Source of the DNA: Clostridia bacterium
GTDB taxonomy: Bacteria > Bacillota > Clostridia > Oscillospirales > Acutalibacteraceae
NCBI GenBank assembly: GCA_017437005.1
Contig: JAFSBZ010000040.1
Coordinates: forward strand, 1 to 56,667
DNA length: 56,667 nt
Reading direction: 5' to 3'
The translations under genes were made by a program, and so were the position numbers. A model generated the notes under the pieces. That model did no database searches. It had not been told where the DNA came from and saw nothing but the letters and a program-made list of their open reading frames with translations. Of the stretch, positions 48,970 through 56,052 are shown in pieces (positions within the stretch are counted from its first letter, which is position 1; each line of letters begins with the position of its first letter).

Positions 48970-48996
48970 TTTTTGTGTAAAATACACAAAAATTTA
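48970..48996. terminator. terminator of the ymxH-like gene
   Basis: TTTTTGTGTA/TACACAAAAA stem with short loop, 25-50 bp downstream of the stop at 49022 on the minus strand. Confidence 0.6.
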
Positions 48997-49021
48997 CCAT
49001 TTTTCTACACAAAGAAATTGC

Positions 49022-49297
49022 TTAGTTGAACTTTTTTGTCTTTTCTTGCAGTCTAAGCGGCGCTTCGGTGCTTACAAGAACGGTCTCGTCCCCTATTACT
49101 TTAATATCGTTCCAAGGAATTATAATGTCTTCTTCCTTGCCAAAGAGGCCAAAAAATTTGTACCGACCAAAAATTATAATTGCAGTTAATGTACCATTTA
49201 AAGTATCGAGCTCTACGTCGGAAACAAAGCCTAATACACAGCCATCCCTTACGCAAACCACCTGTTTGTTTTTTAGTTCATCAATTCTACAAAGCAT
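49022..49297 (-). CDS. ymxH: YlmC/YmxH-type PRC-barrel protein
   Basis: 91 aa, PRC-barrel. The order MLCRIDELKNKQVVCVRDGCVLGFVSDVE, LTAIIIFGRYKFFGLFG, EDIIIPWNDIKVIG is characteristic of the YlmC/YmxH sporulation-associated family; the role is poorly known. AGGAT 8 bases before ATG 49297 decides against the GTG at 49306. Confidence 0.88.
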   Translation of the reverse strand: MLCRIDELKNKQVVCVRDGCVLGFVSDVELDTLNGTLTAIIIFGRYKFFGLFGKEEDIIIPWNDIKVIGDETVLVSTEAPLRLQEKTKKFN

Positions 49298-49346
49298 ATA
49301 TATCACATCCTAAAACATAATATGAATATTTATAATACAAAATAAC

Positions 49347-49375
49347 TTGACTAAATTATTTTGGCTTGATATAAT
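49347..49375 (+). promoter_or_regulatory. promoter of tRNA-Thr(CGU)
   Basis: TTGACT, 17-bp spacer, TATAAT, 19 bp before the tRNA. Confidence 0.88.
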
Positions 49376-49394
49376 GTTTTAGCAAATTGAATTT

Positions 49395-49470
49395 GCTGGA
49401 GTAGCGCAGTTGGTAGCGCAACTGATTCGTAATCAGTAGGTCGTGGGTTCAAGTCCCATCTTCAGCTCCA
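49395..49470 (+). tRNA. tRNA-Thr (CGU)
   Basis: 76 nt with encoded CCA. Anticodon loop TTCGTAA, T-loop TTCAAGT, acceptor GCTGGAG/CTTCAGC. Its last 22 nt are repeated exactly at 49613-49634. Confidence 0.94.
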
Positions 49471-49513
49471 AAATTCCAAATTAAACCCTTGTGGTTTGGT
49501 TTGGAATTTTTTG
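49470..49513 (+). terminator. terminator of tRNA-Thr(CGU), inner copy
   Basis: AAATTCCAAA...TTTGGAATTT stem with TTTTTTG directly after CCA. Confidence 0.8.
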
Positions 49514-49634
49514 TACATATATGAGGGGACTTGAAGTAGGAGCGGTGGTGAATGACAGTCCAGTGGACTGTCAGAGCCGCGAATGACCGAAGCCGCGACC
49601 GCGCGGCAAGAGTCAAGTCCCATCTTCAGCTCCA
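49471..49634 (+). mobile_element. 164-bp non-coding insert at the tRNA-Thr 3' end
   Basis: Lies between the tRNA-Thr 3' end and an exact 22-bp copy of it. Contains a terminator, a TGACAGTCC-AGT-GGACTGTCA hairpin and GC-rich CCGCG dyads; no gene. Looks like a minimal insert that restored the tRNA end, comparable in design to the tRNA-Arg islets. Confidence 0.65.
49613..49634 (+). repeat. copy of the tRNA-Thr(CGU) 3' end
   Basis: 22-bp exact repeat of 49449-49470 (identity runs on through the AAAA behind it), followed by a second terminator. Confidence 0.92.
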
Positions 49635-49667
49635 AAAAACTCCTTGAGAAATTTCAAGGAGTTTTTT
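49634..49667 (+). terminator. outer terminator at the tRNA-Thr locus
   Basis: AAAAAACTCCTTGA/TCAAGGAGTTTTTT stem directly after the tRNA 3'-end copy; probably the original terminator. Confidence 0.88.
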
Positions 49668-49797
49668 CAGTTATATTCGCCTTTTGGCGAGTTATGTTGC
49701 TTCGCAGTGATATTCGGCTAACGCCGAGTGATATTGCCCTTTGGGCAGTTAAGAAACTAATATAATATCGTCCTGTGCGAATCACGGAATATCACTA
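49667..49797. repeat. modular hairpin array, TGATATT family (short copy)
   Basis: Starts CAGTTATATTCGCC right after the T tract, as at 56053. Units ATTCGCC/GGCGAGT, TGC-TTC-GCA, CGGC/GCCG, GCCC/GGGC with AGTGATATT spacers, then AATATCACT on the far side. Partly decayed. No gene. Confidence 0.75.
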
Positions 49798-49802
49798 ATA
49801 CC

Positions 49803-49831
49803 TTGTCTCTTCACCGATTTTATGCTATAAT
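49803..49831 (+). promoter_or_regulatory. promoter of the PHP gene
   Basis: TTGTCT, 17-bp spacer, TATAAT. Confidence 0.75.
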
Positions 49832-49887
49832 ACATCAAAGTATGTATACAAAAATTCTTTACTTTAATGCGAAAGGGAATTTTAATT

Positions 49888-50565
49888 ATGTATAAATATG
49901 ACTTACACATTCATACGGCTGAATGTGATAAATACGCGTGGGTCGGCGGAGCGGAAATTGTAAGACGTTATAAAGACACAGGTTATGACGGACTTGTTAT
50001 TACCGACCATTATGAAAGCAGGATGCTCGATTGGTTCAAGGCCGAAATCGGTACAAATGATAAAGAAAAAATTATTAACCGATATCTGCGCGGATATTAT
50101 TCTGCACGAAACGAGGCTGAAAAAATAGGCTTTACTGTTCTTTGTGGCGCGGAGGTGCGCTTTGAAGGTAATATAAATGATTATCTTATCTACGGTCTTG
50201 AAGAGCAGGATTTCTATAGCCTACCCCTTTTAAACAAACTGCAAAACATTGAAGAACTATCAGCCGTACTACCCCAAAATGCCATAATTGTGCAGGCTCA
50301 TCCCTTTAGAAATGGTATGACTGTATGTTCTTCAAATAATATTTTCGGCATAGAAGGATATAACGGCTGTACCGAAAAATTCCGTAACGAAATGGCAAAA
50401 ATGTTTGCAAGTCATTACAAAAAAGCGATTACTTCCGGTTCGGATTTTCACGAGATTTCAAAGCTTGCTAAGGGCGGTATAGAAACACACGAAAAAATCA
50501 ATTCTCCTATTGATTTAGTTAATATACTAAAAAACGGTGATTATAAAATAATTGAAAGCTATTAG
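49888..50565 (+). CDS. PHP-domain metal-dependent phosphoesterase
   Basis: 225 aa. The four PHP metal motifs are intact: DLHIHT (residues 4-9), ITDHYES, CGAEVRFEG and QAHPFRNG, plus SGSDFHE. Predicted trinuclear-metal phosphoesterase in the cytosol. Substrate unknown; related proteins act on nucleotides or small phosphates. AAAGGG before ATG 49888 is preferred to ATG 49867. Followed by an independently transcribed AsnB-like gene. Confidence 0.87.
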   Translation: MYKYDLHIHTAECDKYAWVGGAEIVRRYKDTGYDGLVITDHYESRMLDWFKAEIGTNDKEKIINRYLRGYYSARNEAEKIGFTVLCGAEVRFEGNINDYLIYGLEEQDFYSLPLLNKLQNIEELSAVLPQNAIIVQAHPFRNGMTVCSSNNIFGIEGYNGCTEKFRNEMAKMFASHYKKAITSGSDFHEISKLAKGGIETHEKINSPIDLVNILKNGDYKIIESY

Positions 50566-50617
50566 ACTGAAAATAAAAATTATTTTTGTCAATACTAAAA
50601 TTGGACTCGATATATTG

Positions 50618-50646
50618 TTGAATTATGTCAAAAAATATGATAAAAT
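50618..50646 (+). promoter_or_regulatory. promoter of the AsnB-like gene
   Basis: TTGAAT, 17-bp spacer, TAAAAT. The leader folds TTAGAC/GTCTAA (50661-50680) around the GGGAG ribosome-binding site. Confidence 0.7.
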
Positions 50647-50684
50647 GTTTTTATTAAAACTTAGACCGATGGGAGTCTAACCAA

Positions 50685-52223
50685 ATGATAGAAATTAAAA
50701 CATATAGCGGTCATATCCGCAATCATAAATCTTTATGCGAACAATTAGGTATTGATACCGCTTTACCACGCAAAGAAAAAGAAAATCAGATAATTATCGC
50801 CGCATATAAAAAATGGGGCGGCGATATGGCAAATCACATCTACGGTATGTTTAGCTTTGCACTTTACGACACCGATACCGATACCCTGTTTTGCCTACGT
50901 GACCAGTTTGGCACAAAGCCGTTTTATTATTACGTTACCAACGATGGCAAGCTGCTTTACGGCAACACCATACGCGAAATTATGGAAGGTCACGGTTTTA
51001 TAAAAAAGCTCAACCAAAAAATGCTGCAGATTTATCTTACTATGACATACACTACGGGTGAGGAAACCTTTTTTGAAGGCGTTAAAAAGTTATTGCCGGG
51101 GCGTTTTATGACCTTTAAAAACGGTGAAATTAAAATCACCCGCTATTTCCGCCCTACCTTTGAACCCGACAACACAAAAGCCCTTGACGAGTGGGCAGAT
51201 GATATTCACAACACCCTCGAACAAATTATGACCGAAGTTAAATCAAGCGACGAATACGTTGAGTCATTCCTTTCGGGCGGCGTTGATTCGTCTTATGTTT
51301 TAGCGGTGTCAGATGCGTCTACAGCTAATAGCTGCGGCTATGACGACAGCCGACTTGACGAATCGGGGCTTGCACGCGAAACGGCTGATATTTTAGGTCG
51401 TAAATTTAACCGCTGTGTTATAACACCCCAAGAGTATTTCGACATAGTGCCATACGTTATGTATAATATGGAGCAGCCTTTGGGTGATGCATCGGCTGTG
51501 GCGTTTGCGCTTGGTTGCATCGCTACCGCGAAGGGAACAGGAATTTGCTATTCGGGAGAGGGCGCCGACGAATTTTTTGGCGGATACAATATGTACCGCA
51601 ATGCCGAGCGTTATGGCGAAAACCTTAAAACCTTTTACGTTGGCAACACCAATATTATGAAGGAAGACGAAAAACGCAAAATACTTAAAAAGTATTACGA
51701 AAACTTTGAGCCGATTGATTTGGTGCGCGATATTTACAAGGAAAACGAAGGCCTTGACCCGTTATCTAAAATGTCGGACGTAGATATTCAGGTTTGGCTT
51801 GAGGGCGATATTTACCTAAACGTTGACAAAATGAGTCGCGCCGCAGGTCTTGAAGTGCGTATGCCGCTTACCGATATGCGTATTTTTGATATAGCGCGCT
51901 GTATGCCATCGTGTTATAAGGTAAATGACGAACAAAACAAGGTAGCTCTTCGCACAGCCGCCGCAAAGGTATTGCCCGAAGAAATTGCTTTTCGCAAAAA
52001 GCTTGGCTTTGTAGTGCCGATTAGAATGTGGATGGCAGACGAGCGCTACAACAGCGACGTAATTCGTTTATTCAATAGCGATATTGCGGACAAGTTCTTT
52101 AACCGTGACGAAATAAACAAAATATTTGACGATTATCTAAATGTTGATTCTGACAACTGGCGCAAGGTATGGACAATCTACACCTTCCTTGTATGGTATG
52201 AGGAGTATTTTGTAAAAAGATAG
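50685..52223 (+). CDS. asparagine-synthase-like protein lacking the N-terminal Cys
   Basis: 512 aa. The synthetase domain is intact: PPi loop SFLSGGVDSSYVLA (near 205), CYSGEGADEFFGGY, LEVRMPLTD. The Ntn-glutaminase part begins only at the TYSGHIRNHKSL segment, which equals the YNGEIYNH region of AsnB. The preceding 50 or so residues, including the catalytic Cys1, are absent, and no frame upstream encodes them. It may use free ammonia or have another amidation role. GGGAG is 9 bases before the ATG. Confidence 0.85.
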   Translation: MIEIKTYSGHIRNHKSLCEQLGIDTALPRKEKENQIIIAAYKKWGGDMANHIYGMFSFALYDTDTDTLFCLRDQFGTKPFYYYVTNDGKLLYGNTIREIMEGHGFIKKLNQKMLQIYLTMTYTTGEETFFEGVKKLLPGRFMTFKNGEIKITRYFRPTFEPDNTKALDEWADDIHNTLEQIMTEVKSSDEYVESFLSGGVDSSYVLAVSDASTANSCGYDDSRLDESGLARETADILGRKFNRCVITPQEYFDIVPYVMYNMEQPLGDASAVAFALGCIATAKGTGICYSGEGADEFFGGYNMYRNAERYGENLKTFYVGNTNIMKEDEKRKILKKYYENFEPIDLVRDIYKENEGLDPLSKMSDVDIQVWLEGDIYLNVDKMSRAAGLEVRMPLTDMRIFDIARCMPSCYKVNDEQNKVALRTAAAKVLPEEIAFRKKLGFVVPIRMWMADERYNSDVIRLFNSDIADKFFNRDEINKIFDDYLNVDSDNWRKVWTIYTFLVWYEEYFVKR

Positions 52224-52294
52224 GATTAAACCACCCAAACCGTTTGGTTTGGGTGCTTGTTTTTTAAGATTATATTAAATATCTTTTAACCTGC

Positions 52295-52323
52295 TTGTCC
52301 AGACACGATTTGTGCGTTATAAT
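52295..52323 (+). promoter_or_regulatory. promoter of the YdcF-like gene
   Basis: TTGTCC, 17-bp spacer, TATAAT; GGTGAT then precedes the ATG at 52339. Confidence 0.75.
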
Positions 52324-52338
52324 ATGCATGGTGATTAT

Positions 52339-53070
52339 ATGAAAGCTATTATCAAAACTATTATTACTATCATAGGCTCGGCTATTACACTTAATGGCAT
52401 TGCGCTGTTTTTTGTGTCAAACGTAAACCTTGGTAATTTTTTAAGTATTGGCTTAGGCGCTGTAATTATTTTAATTGCGCTATTTTTTAACAAGCTTGCT
52501 CGGTGGCTTAAAATTTTACTAATATCGGGAATTGGCGCGGCGGTTGCGCTTTCATCATTTTTAATTATTTACGGCAAAAGCGATAATGTAAGTTATAAAG
52601 AAGATGCCATTATAGTTTTGGGCGCGGCGGTACACGGCAAAACACCAAGCCGCACCCTTAAGTATAGACTTAAAAAGGCTGTGGAGTATCACAAGCAAAA
52701 TTCAAATGCCATAATTATAGTTAGCGGTGGTCAAGGCGCGCAAGAGGATATATCCGAAGCCGAGGCTATGAAAATATACCTGATAGAAAATGGTGTCAAA
52801 TCGGACAAAATTATAAAGGAAGACAAATCCACCAGCACAACCGAAAATTTTAAATTTTCTAAAGAAATTTTAGACCAACATTTTAGCCGTGATTACTCTA
52901 TTGCGTTTATTACTAACGAATATCACATATTGCGCGCTTCGCTTTGTGCCAGACGCGCAGGTTTTGAAAGCACAACGCATCTGCACTCAAACACCAGCAC
53001 GTCTTATCTTTTGTCGGGTGTGTTGCGTGAATGCTTGGCAGTTGTAAAATATTTAGTTTTTAAAAATTAA
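52339..53070 (+). CDS. YdcF/ElyC-type DUF218 membrane protein
   Basis: 243 aa. Two N-terminal membrane helices (about 5-75) and a DUF218 domain (about 90-230) with DAIIVLGAAVHGKTPSRTLKYRL, IIVSGGQG, EDKSTSTTENF and AFITNEYHILRA. Relatives SanA/ElyC affect cell-envelope integrity. The start at 52339 is set by GGTGAT and by the promoter, which overlaps the longer frame. Confidence 0.88.
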   Translation: MKAIIKTIITIIGSAITLNGIALFFVSNVNLGNFLSIGLGAVIILIALFFNKLARWLKILLISGIGAAVALSSFLIIYGKSDNVSYKEDAIIVLGAAVHGKTPSRTLKYRLKKAVEYHKQNSNAIIIVSGGQGAQEDISEAEAMKIYLIENGVKSDKIIKEDKSTSTTENFKFSKEILDQHFSRDYSIAFITNEYHILRASLCARRAGFESTTHLHSNTSTSYLLSGVLRECLAVVKYLVFKN

Positions 53071-53075
53071 AATAA

Positions 53076-53147
53076 CAAACGGACGACCAATGGTCGTCCC
53101 TACACTATATTTTTTCTGCGTAGGGGCGTGCATTGCACGTCCGTTTT
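53076..53147. repeat. pair of REP-like palindromes
   Basis: AAACGGACGACCAATGGTCG (reading on to CCCTACA) and GTAGGGGCGTGCATTGCACG (reading on to CCGTTT) face each other, with an outer AAACGGACG/CGTCCGTTT inverted repeat. They share GTAGGGrC...GTCCG with the palindromes inside the RAYT gene. They separate convergent genes and can act as a terminator. Confidence 0.75.
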
Positions 53148-53150
53148 TAT

Positions 53151-53654
53151 TTAATATTTTCTTATCTCGAGGCTTTCGTCGTCGGCACCCTTTTCTATTT
53201 TGCGAATAACAATATAGTAGCTGTAATCGGGGTTTACCTTTACCTCTACTCTGTCGCCCACACGTTTGCCCATTATGGCAGAGCCGAGTGGTGACTCTTT
53301 ACTTATGATGCTTTGAAACGGGTCACGACGAAGTGAGGTGGCAATACGCACGGTTTCTTCCTCGGCATCTTCTTCTACATAATAGGTCACAGTATCAAAT
53401 AAACCTACCACGTCATCGGCACTTTTGGTATCAATAACAATCGCGGTTTTAATCATATTGCGCAGATATCTTATACGGCTTTCGTTTTTGCCGCGCTCAC
53501 GCTTTGCGGCGTGGTACTCAAAATTTTCGGACAAATCGCCAAAGCTACGGGTAAATTTTACCTCTTCAAGTATCTTGGGGCGCACCACCGTAATGCGATA
53601 GTCAAGCTCTTCCTGCATCTTTTTTATATCTACAGGTGTTAATTCATCGTACAT
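53151..53654 (-). CDS. greA: transcription elongation factor GreA
   Basis: 167 aa. N-terminal coiled coil (about 1-80; RTSFGDLSENFEYHAAKRERG-type tip with acidic residues) and C-terminal FKBP-like domain (SPLGSAIMGKRVGDRVEV). Rescues backtracked RNA polymerase by stimulating cleavage. AGAGGA precedes the ATG; 11 bases after the SDR gene, likely in one transcript. Confidence 0.93.
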   Translation of the reverse strand: MYDELTPVDIKKMQEELDYRITVVRPKILEEVKFTRSFGDLSENFEYHAAKRERGKNESRIRYLRNMIKTAIVIDTKSADDVVGLFDTVTYYVEEDAEEETVRIATSLRRDPFQSIISKESPLGSAIMGKRVGDRVEVKVNPDYSYYIVIRKIEKGADDESLEIRKY

Positions 53655-53665
53655 ATCTTATCCTC

Positions 53666-54319
53666 TTATTCTTTCCAAACAAAATTATAATTTATAGATT
53701 CTCCGCCGTCTACCACTATGCATTGTCCTGTGCAAAAGGTATTTACAACCGTAAGAAAATATGCCCAATCGGCAATTTCTTTTGGAGTTGCCCATTTTTT
53801 TAGCGGTGTTTCGTTCATAATTTGCGCCCATAGCTTAGGGTCGTTCATTACACACTCGTTAAGCGGGGTCAAAACTCCACCGGGGTCAAGACTGTTACAG
53901 GTGGCGCCATACTGCGCCACGCGCATAGCAACGTTTTTTGTATATGCCAATACACCGCCCTTGCTTGCACAGTATTCGGGAAATTCGGCTCCCGTGTGTG
54001 CGCTGGCTGAACCTATATTTAAAATTGAGCGGATATTTTGATGAACACCGTATTTTTCGGTTATGTGAATCAGCGCTTTCAGGTTTATGTCAATATCCGC
54101 CTCGTTTTGAGTGCCGGCATTATTGATAAGTATATCAACGTCATTTATATCGGGCAAATTTTCATAATCGCGCACATCACACCTAAAGTGTGTGTAATTG
54201 CTATCACAAATAGACGCTTCTTGCCTGTCGATACCGATTACGGTATGTTGCTCTTGCAAAAAACGTTCAGCTATAGCTTTTCCTATACCTTGTGTTGTTC
54301 CTGTAATTAAAACCTTCAT
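53666..54319 (-). CDS. short-chain dehydrogenase/reductase
   Basis: 217 aa, slightly short SDR. TGTTQGIG near residue 7, NNAGTQ near 67, Ser in LNIGSASAH and YCASK (Tyr-x3-Lys) near 117, and the C-terminal GQCIVVDGG. NAD(P)-dependent oxidoreductase, substrate unknown. Its ATG overlaps the stop of the queuosine-transporter gene by 4 bases (ATGA). Confidence 0.9.
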   Translation of the reverse strand: MKVLITGTTQGIGKAIAERFLQEQHTVIGIDRQEASICDSNYTHFRCDVRDYENLPDINDVDILINNAGTQNEADIDINLKALIHITEKYGVHQNIRSILNIGSASAHTGAEFPEYCASKGGVLAYTKNVAMRVAQYGATCNSLDPGGVLTPLNECVMNDPKLWAQIMNETPLKKWATPKEIADWAYFLTVVNTFCTGQCIVVDGGESINYNFVWKE

Positions 54320-55065
54320 TTTTTACCTCCGGCAATATAATCTAAATATTCCTGACCTATGTTGTGCTTTCTCCAGTTAGATAAAATGCGGTATCCCACA
54401 GGGGTAAACAAAATCTCCATAACAAGCTCTGCCACGGCGCCCGTTAAAGCACAGGTTACGCATTGTAGCAAGGTCCAGTGAAAGCCGTTCCAATATATAG
54501 GCGCAAAGCCTACAAAAACAATCACCGAAAAGATAAGATTATCTAAAAACTGACCTATAAAGGTAGAAAAATACGCGCTTGCGGCAAAGGCTAATTTTCC
54601 ATTAGGGTTTTTGCAAAATGCCCGACCAATAACCCAATTTAAAAAATTGTTTATTACAGCCGAAATTAAAAAGGCTATTGTGCTACCCAAAAGAATAAAC
54701 CACGTACCGCCAAGTATACCGTTAAGCGCGGTGTAGTCATTTGCATTAGACGGAATTGCGCTTGCAACATAAAATATAAAACAGGTTAACAAATTTATTA
54801 AAGATGCCAAAACTGCCACGCGATTTGAAGCCTTGGGACCAAAATATTTTGTTATAATATCCATACACATAAAAGATAGCCACGAAATTAATATTCCGCC
54901 GTCAAGTGCTATCCACGGCTTTTGAACAAGGGTTTTGTTAGCAAGCAGGTTCATACATATAACGCTGACAACAAAAAGCGAAACCACGGTTGAAGGTATA
55001 CTGCGAAACAGTATTGCCGTTTCCTTTTGCTCGCGCTTAAGCTTTGATATTATTTTTTTTGACAT
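54316..55065 (-). CDS. queuosine precursor transporter (VUT/YhhQ family)
   Basis: 249 aa, six or seven membrane helices. YhhQ/DUF165 family: imports queuosine precursors such as preQ0/preQ1. Typical DGGILISWLSFMCMDIITKYFG, STIAFLISAVINNFLNW and YFSTFIGQFLDNLIFSVIVF. AGGAG lies 8 bases before the ATG. The preQ1-like leader supports the substrate. Confidence 0.9.
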   Translation of the reverse strand: MSKKIISKLKREQKETAILFRSIPSTVVSLFVVSVICMNLLANKTLVQKPWIALDGGILISWLSFMCMDIITKYFGPKASNRVAVLASLINLLTCFIFYVASAIPSNANDYTALNGILGGTWFILLGSTIAFLISAVINNFLNWVIGRAFCKNPNGKLAFAASAYFSTFIGQFLDNLIFSVIVFVGFAPIYWNGFHWTLLQCVTCALTGAVAELVMEILFTPVGYRILSNWRKHNIGQEYLDYIAGGKK

Positions 55066-55075
55066 ATTATCTCCT

Positions 55076-55113
55076 AAAAAAATAAAAGTGGTTTTGCAAA
55101 ATACAAAACCACT
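55076..55113 (-). terminator. regulated terminator in the transporter leader
   Basis: Minus strand AGTGGTTTTG/CAAAACCACT stem followed by TTTATTTTTTT. Its 5' arm is also the 3' arm of an antiterminator: 55103-55120 pairs with 55147-55167 (3-base bulge). The two folds exclude each other. Confidence 0.85.
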
Positions 55114-55156
55114 ACTATAATAATTACAACTTTACAATAATTTTACTTATAGTAGT

Positions 55157-55198
55157 CCTGGTTTTGTTTAACGACAGGATGGTACAAACGAACTGTCG
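55157..55198 (-). promoter_or_regulatory. preQ1-I-like riboswitch aptamer
   Basis: Minus strand CGACAG...CTGTCG stem with a loop containing TACC, followed by the A-rich tail TTAAACAAAACCAGG, the layout of preQ1-I pseudoknots. The tail overlaps the 5' arm of the antiterminator, so ligand binding would favour termination. The loop is a few bases longer than usual. Confidence 0.68.
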
Positions 55199-55204
55199 AG
55201 GGTT

Positions 55205-55233
55205 ATTATACATCAAACGGTTTAAAAAAGCAA
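55205..55233 (-). promoter_or_regulatory. promoter of the queuosine transporter leader
   Basis: Minus strand TTGCTT, 17-bp spacer, TATAAT; the transcript would start at the aptamer stem. Confidence 0.75.
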
Positions 55234-55311
55234 GAGGGGTAAAAGTGCTCTTTTTCAAGTCTCTCTACACAAAAATTAAAAACGCACCCCAAAAGGATAC
55301 GCTTTTAAATC

Positions 55312-55401
55312 TGGCGGAGTAGGAGAGACTTGAACTCTCGCGCCGGTTACCCGACCTACGCCCTTAGCAGGGGCGCCTCGTCACCACTTGAGTACTACTC
55401 C
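55312..55401 (-). tRNA. tRNA-Ser (GCU)
   Basis: 90 nt, class II with long variable arm, encoded CCA. Anticodon loop CTGCTAA, acceptor GGAGTAG/CTACTCC. Its leader and 5' part are duplicated 199 bp upstream. Confidence 0.93.
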
Positions 55402-55600
55402 AAATGCTTACGTTCTATTTAATGTTTAATTGTGTGCACTTATATATTTTATAGGTTCCTCGGCTTCGTGCCCTCTTGCGGTACCCGACGCTTTGATGCT
55501 ACCGCATCACGCTTGTCGACCGCTACGCCAACAAATACTCGCTGTATCGTCCACCGGACGCGCTCGTATGTGTTGCCCGTCACCACCCCAGTACTACTCC
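55402..55600 (-). repeat. 199-bp hairpin-rich insert between tRNA-Ser genes
   Basis: No gene. Between tRNA-Ser(UGA) and tRNA-Ser(GCU). Contains a CGTCC-GGT-GGACG hairpin, a GATGC/GCATC hairpin and other dyads. It is bounded by two copies of the tRNA-Ser(GCU) leader and 5' end (55377-55418 and 55576-55617). Confidence 0.65.
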
Positions 55601-55617
55601 AAATGTTCACGTTCTAT
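55578..55617 (-). pseudogene. truncated 5' copy of tRNA-Ser(GCU)
   Basis: 40 bp, 35 identical to 55379-55418 at an offset of 199: leader bases ATAGAACGT, then GGAGTAGTACT and GTGGTGACG. It lacks everything after the D-arm and cannot give a tRNA. Confidence 0.85.
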
Positions 55618-55632
55618 AAAAATATAAAAAAA

Positions 55633-55719
55633 TGGCGGAGAGGAAGGGATTCGAACCCTTGTGGCTTGCGCCAAACGGTTTTCAAGACCGCCTCGTTATG
55701 ACCGCTTCGATACCTCTCC
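55633..55719 (-). tRNA. tRNA-Ser (UGA)
   Basis: 87 nt, class II, encoded CCA. Anticodon loop CTTGAAA, acceptor GGAGAGG/CCTCTCC. Confidence 0.94.
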
Positions 55720-55732
55720 GTGTGCAAAAGCC

Positions 55733-55761
55733 ATTTTAACACAAACAAAATGAATTGTCAA
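55733..55761 (-). promoter_or_regulatory. promoter of the tRNA-Ser genes
   Basis: Minus strand TTGACA, 17-bp spacer, TAAAAT. Confidence 0.88.
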
Positions 55762-55794
55762 TAATAAGTTTATTAAATTTTTTTAAAATTTTGC

Positions 55795-55823
55795 TTGACA
55801 ACCGCTCATAAGTATGGTATATT
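55795..55823 (+). promoter_or_regulatory. promoter of tRNA-Thr(UGU)/tRNA-Tyr
   Basis: TTGACA, 17-bp spacer, TATATT, 17 bp before tRNA-Thr. Confidence 0.88.
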
Positions 55824-55840
55824 ATTTTGGCACGAAAAAT

Positions 55841-55916
55841 GCTGGTGTAGCTCAGTTGGTAGAGCAGCTGATTTGTAATCAGCAGGTCGGGGGTTCGAGT
55901 CCGTCCACCAGCTCCA
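55841..55916 (+). tRNA. tRNA-Thr (UGU)
   Basis: 76 nt with encoded CCA. Anticodon loop TTTGTAA, T-loop TTCGAGT. Co-transcribed with tRNA-Tyr 19 bp downstream. Confidence 0.95.
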
Positions 55917-55935
55917 TTAGTGCAAAACTTAATAA

Positions 55936-56020
55936 GGGAGATTTCCCGAGTGGCCAAAGGGGACAGACTGTAAATCTGCTGGCTAAGCCTTCGGTGGTTC
56001 GAATCCACCATCTCCCACCA
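55936..56020 (+). tRNA. tRNA-Tyr (GUA)
   Basis: 85 nt, class II, encoded CCA. Anticodon loop CTGTAAA, acceptor GGGAGAT/ATCTCCC. 21 bp of its variable/T-arm (55989-56009) occur inverted at 56238-56258. Confidence 0.95.
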
Positions 56021-56021
56021 G

Positions 56022-56052
56022 AAAAGACCTTGTCGCAAGACAAGGTCTTTTT
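56022..56052 (+). terminator. terminator of tRNA-Thr/tRNA-Tyr
   Basis: AAAGACCTTGTC/GACAAGGTCTTT stem, GCAA loop, TTTTT. Confidence 0.93.
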
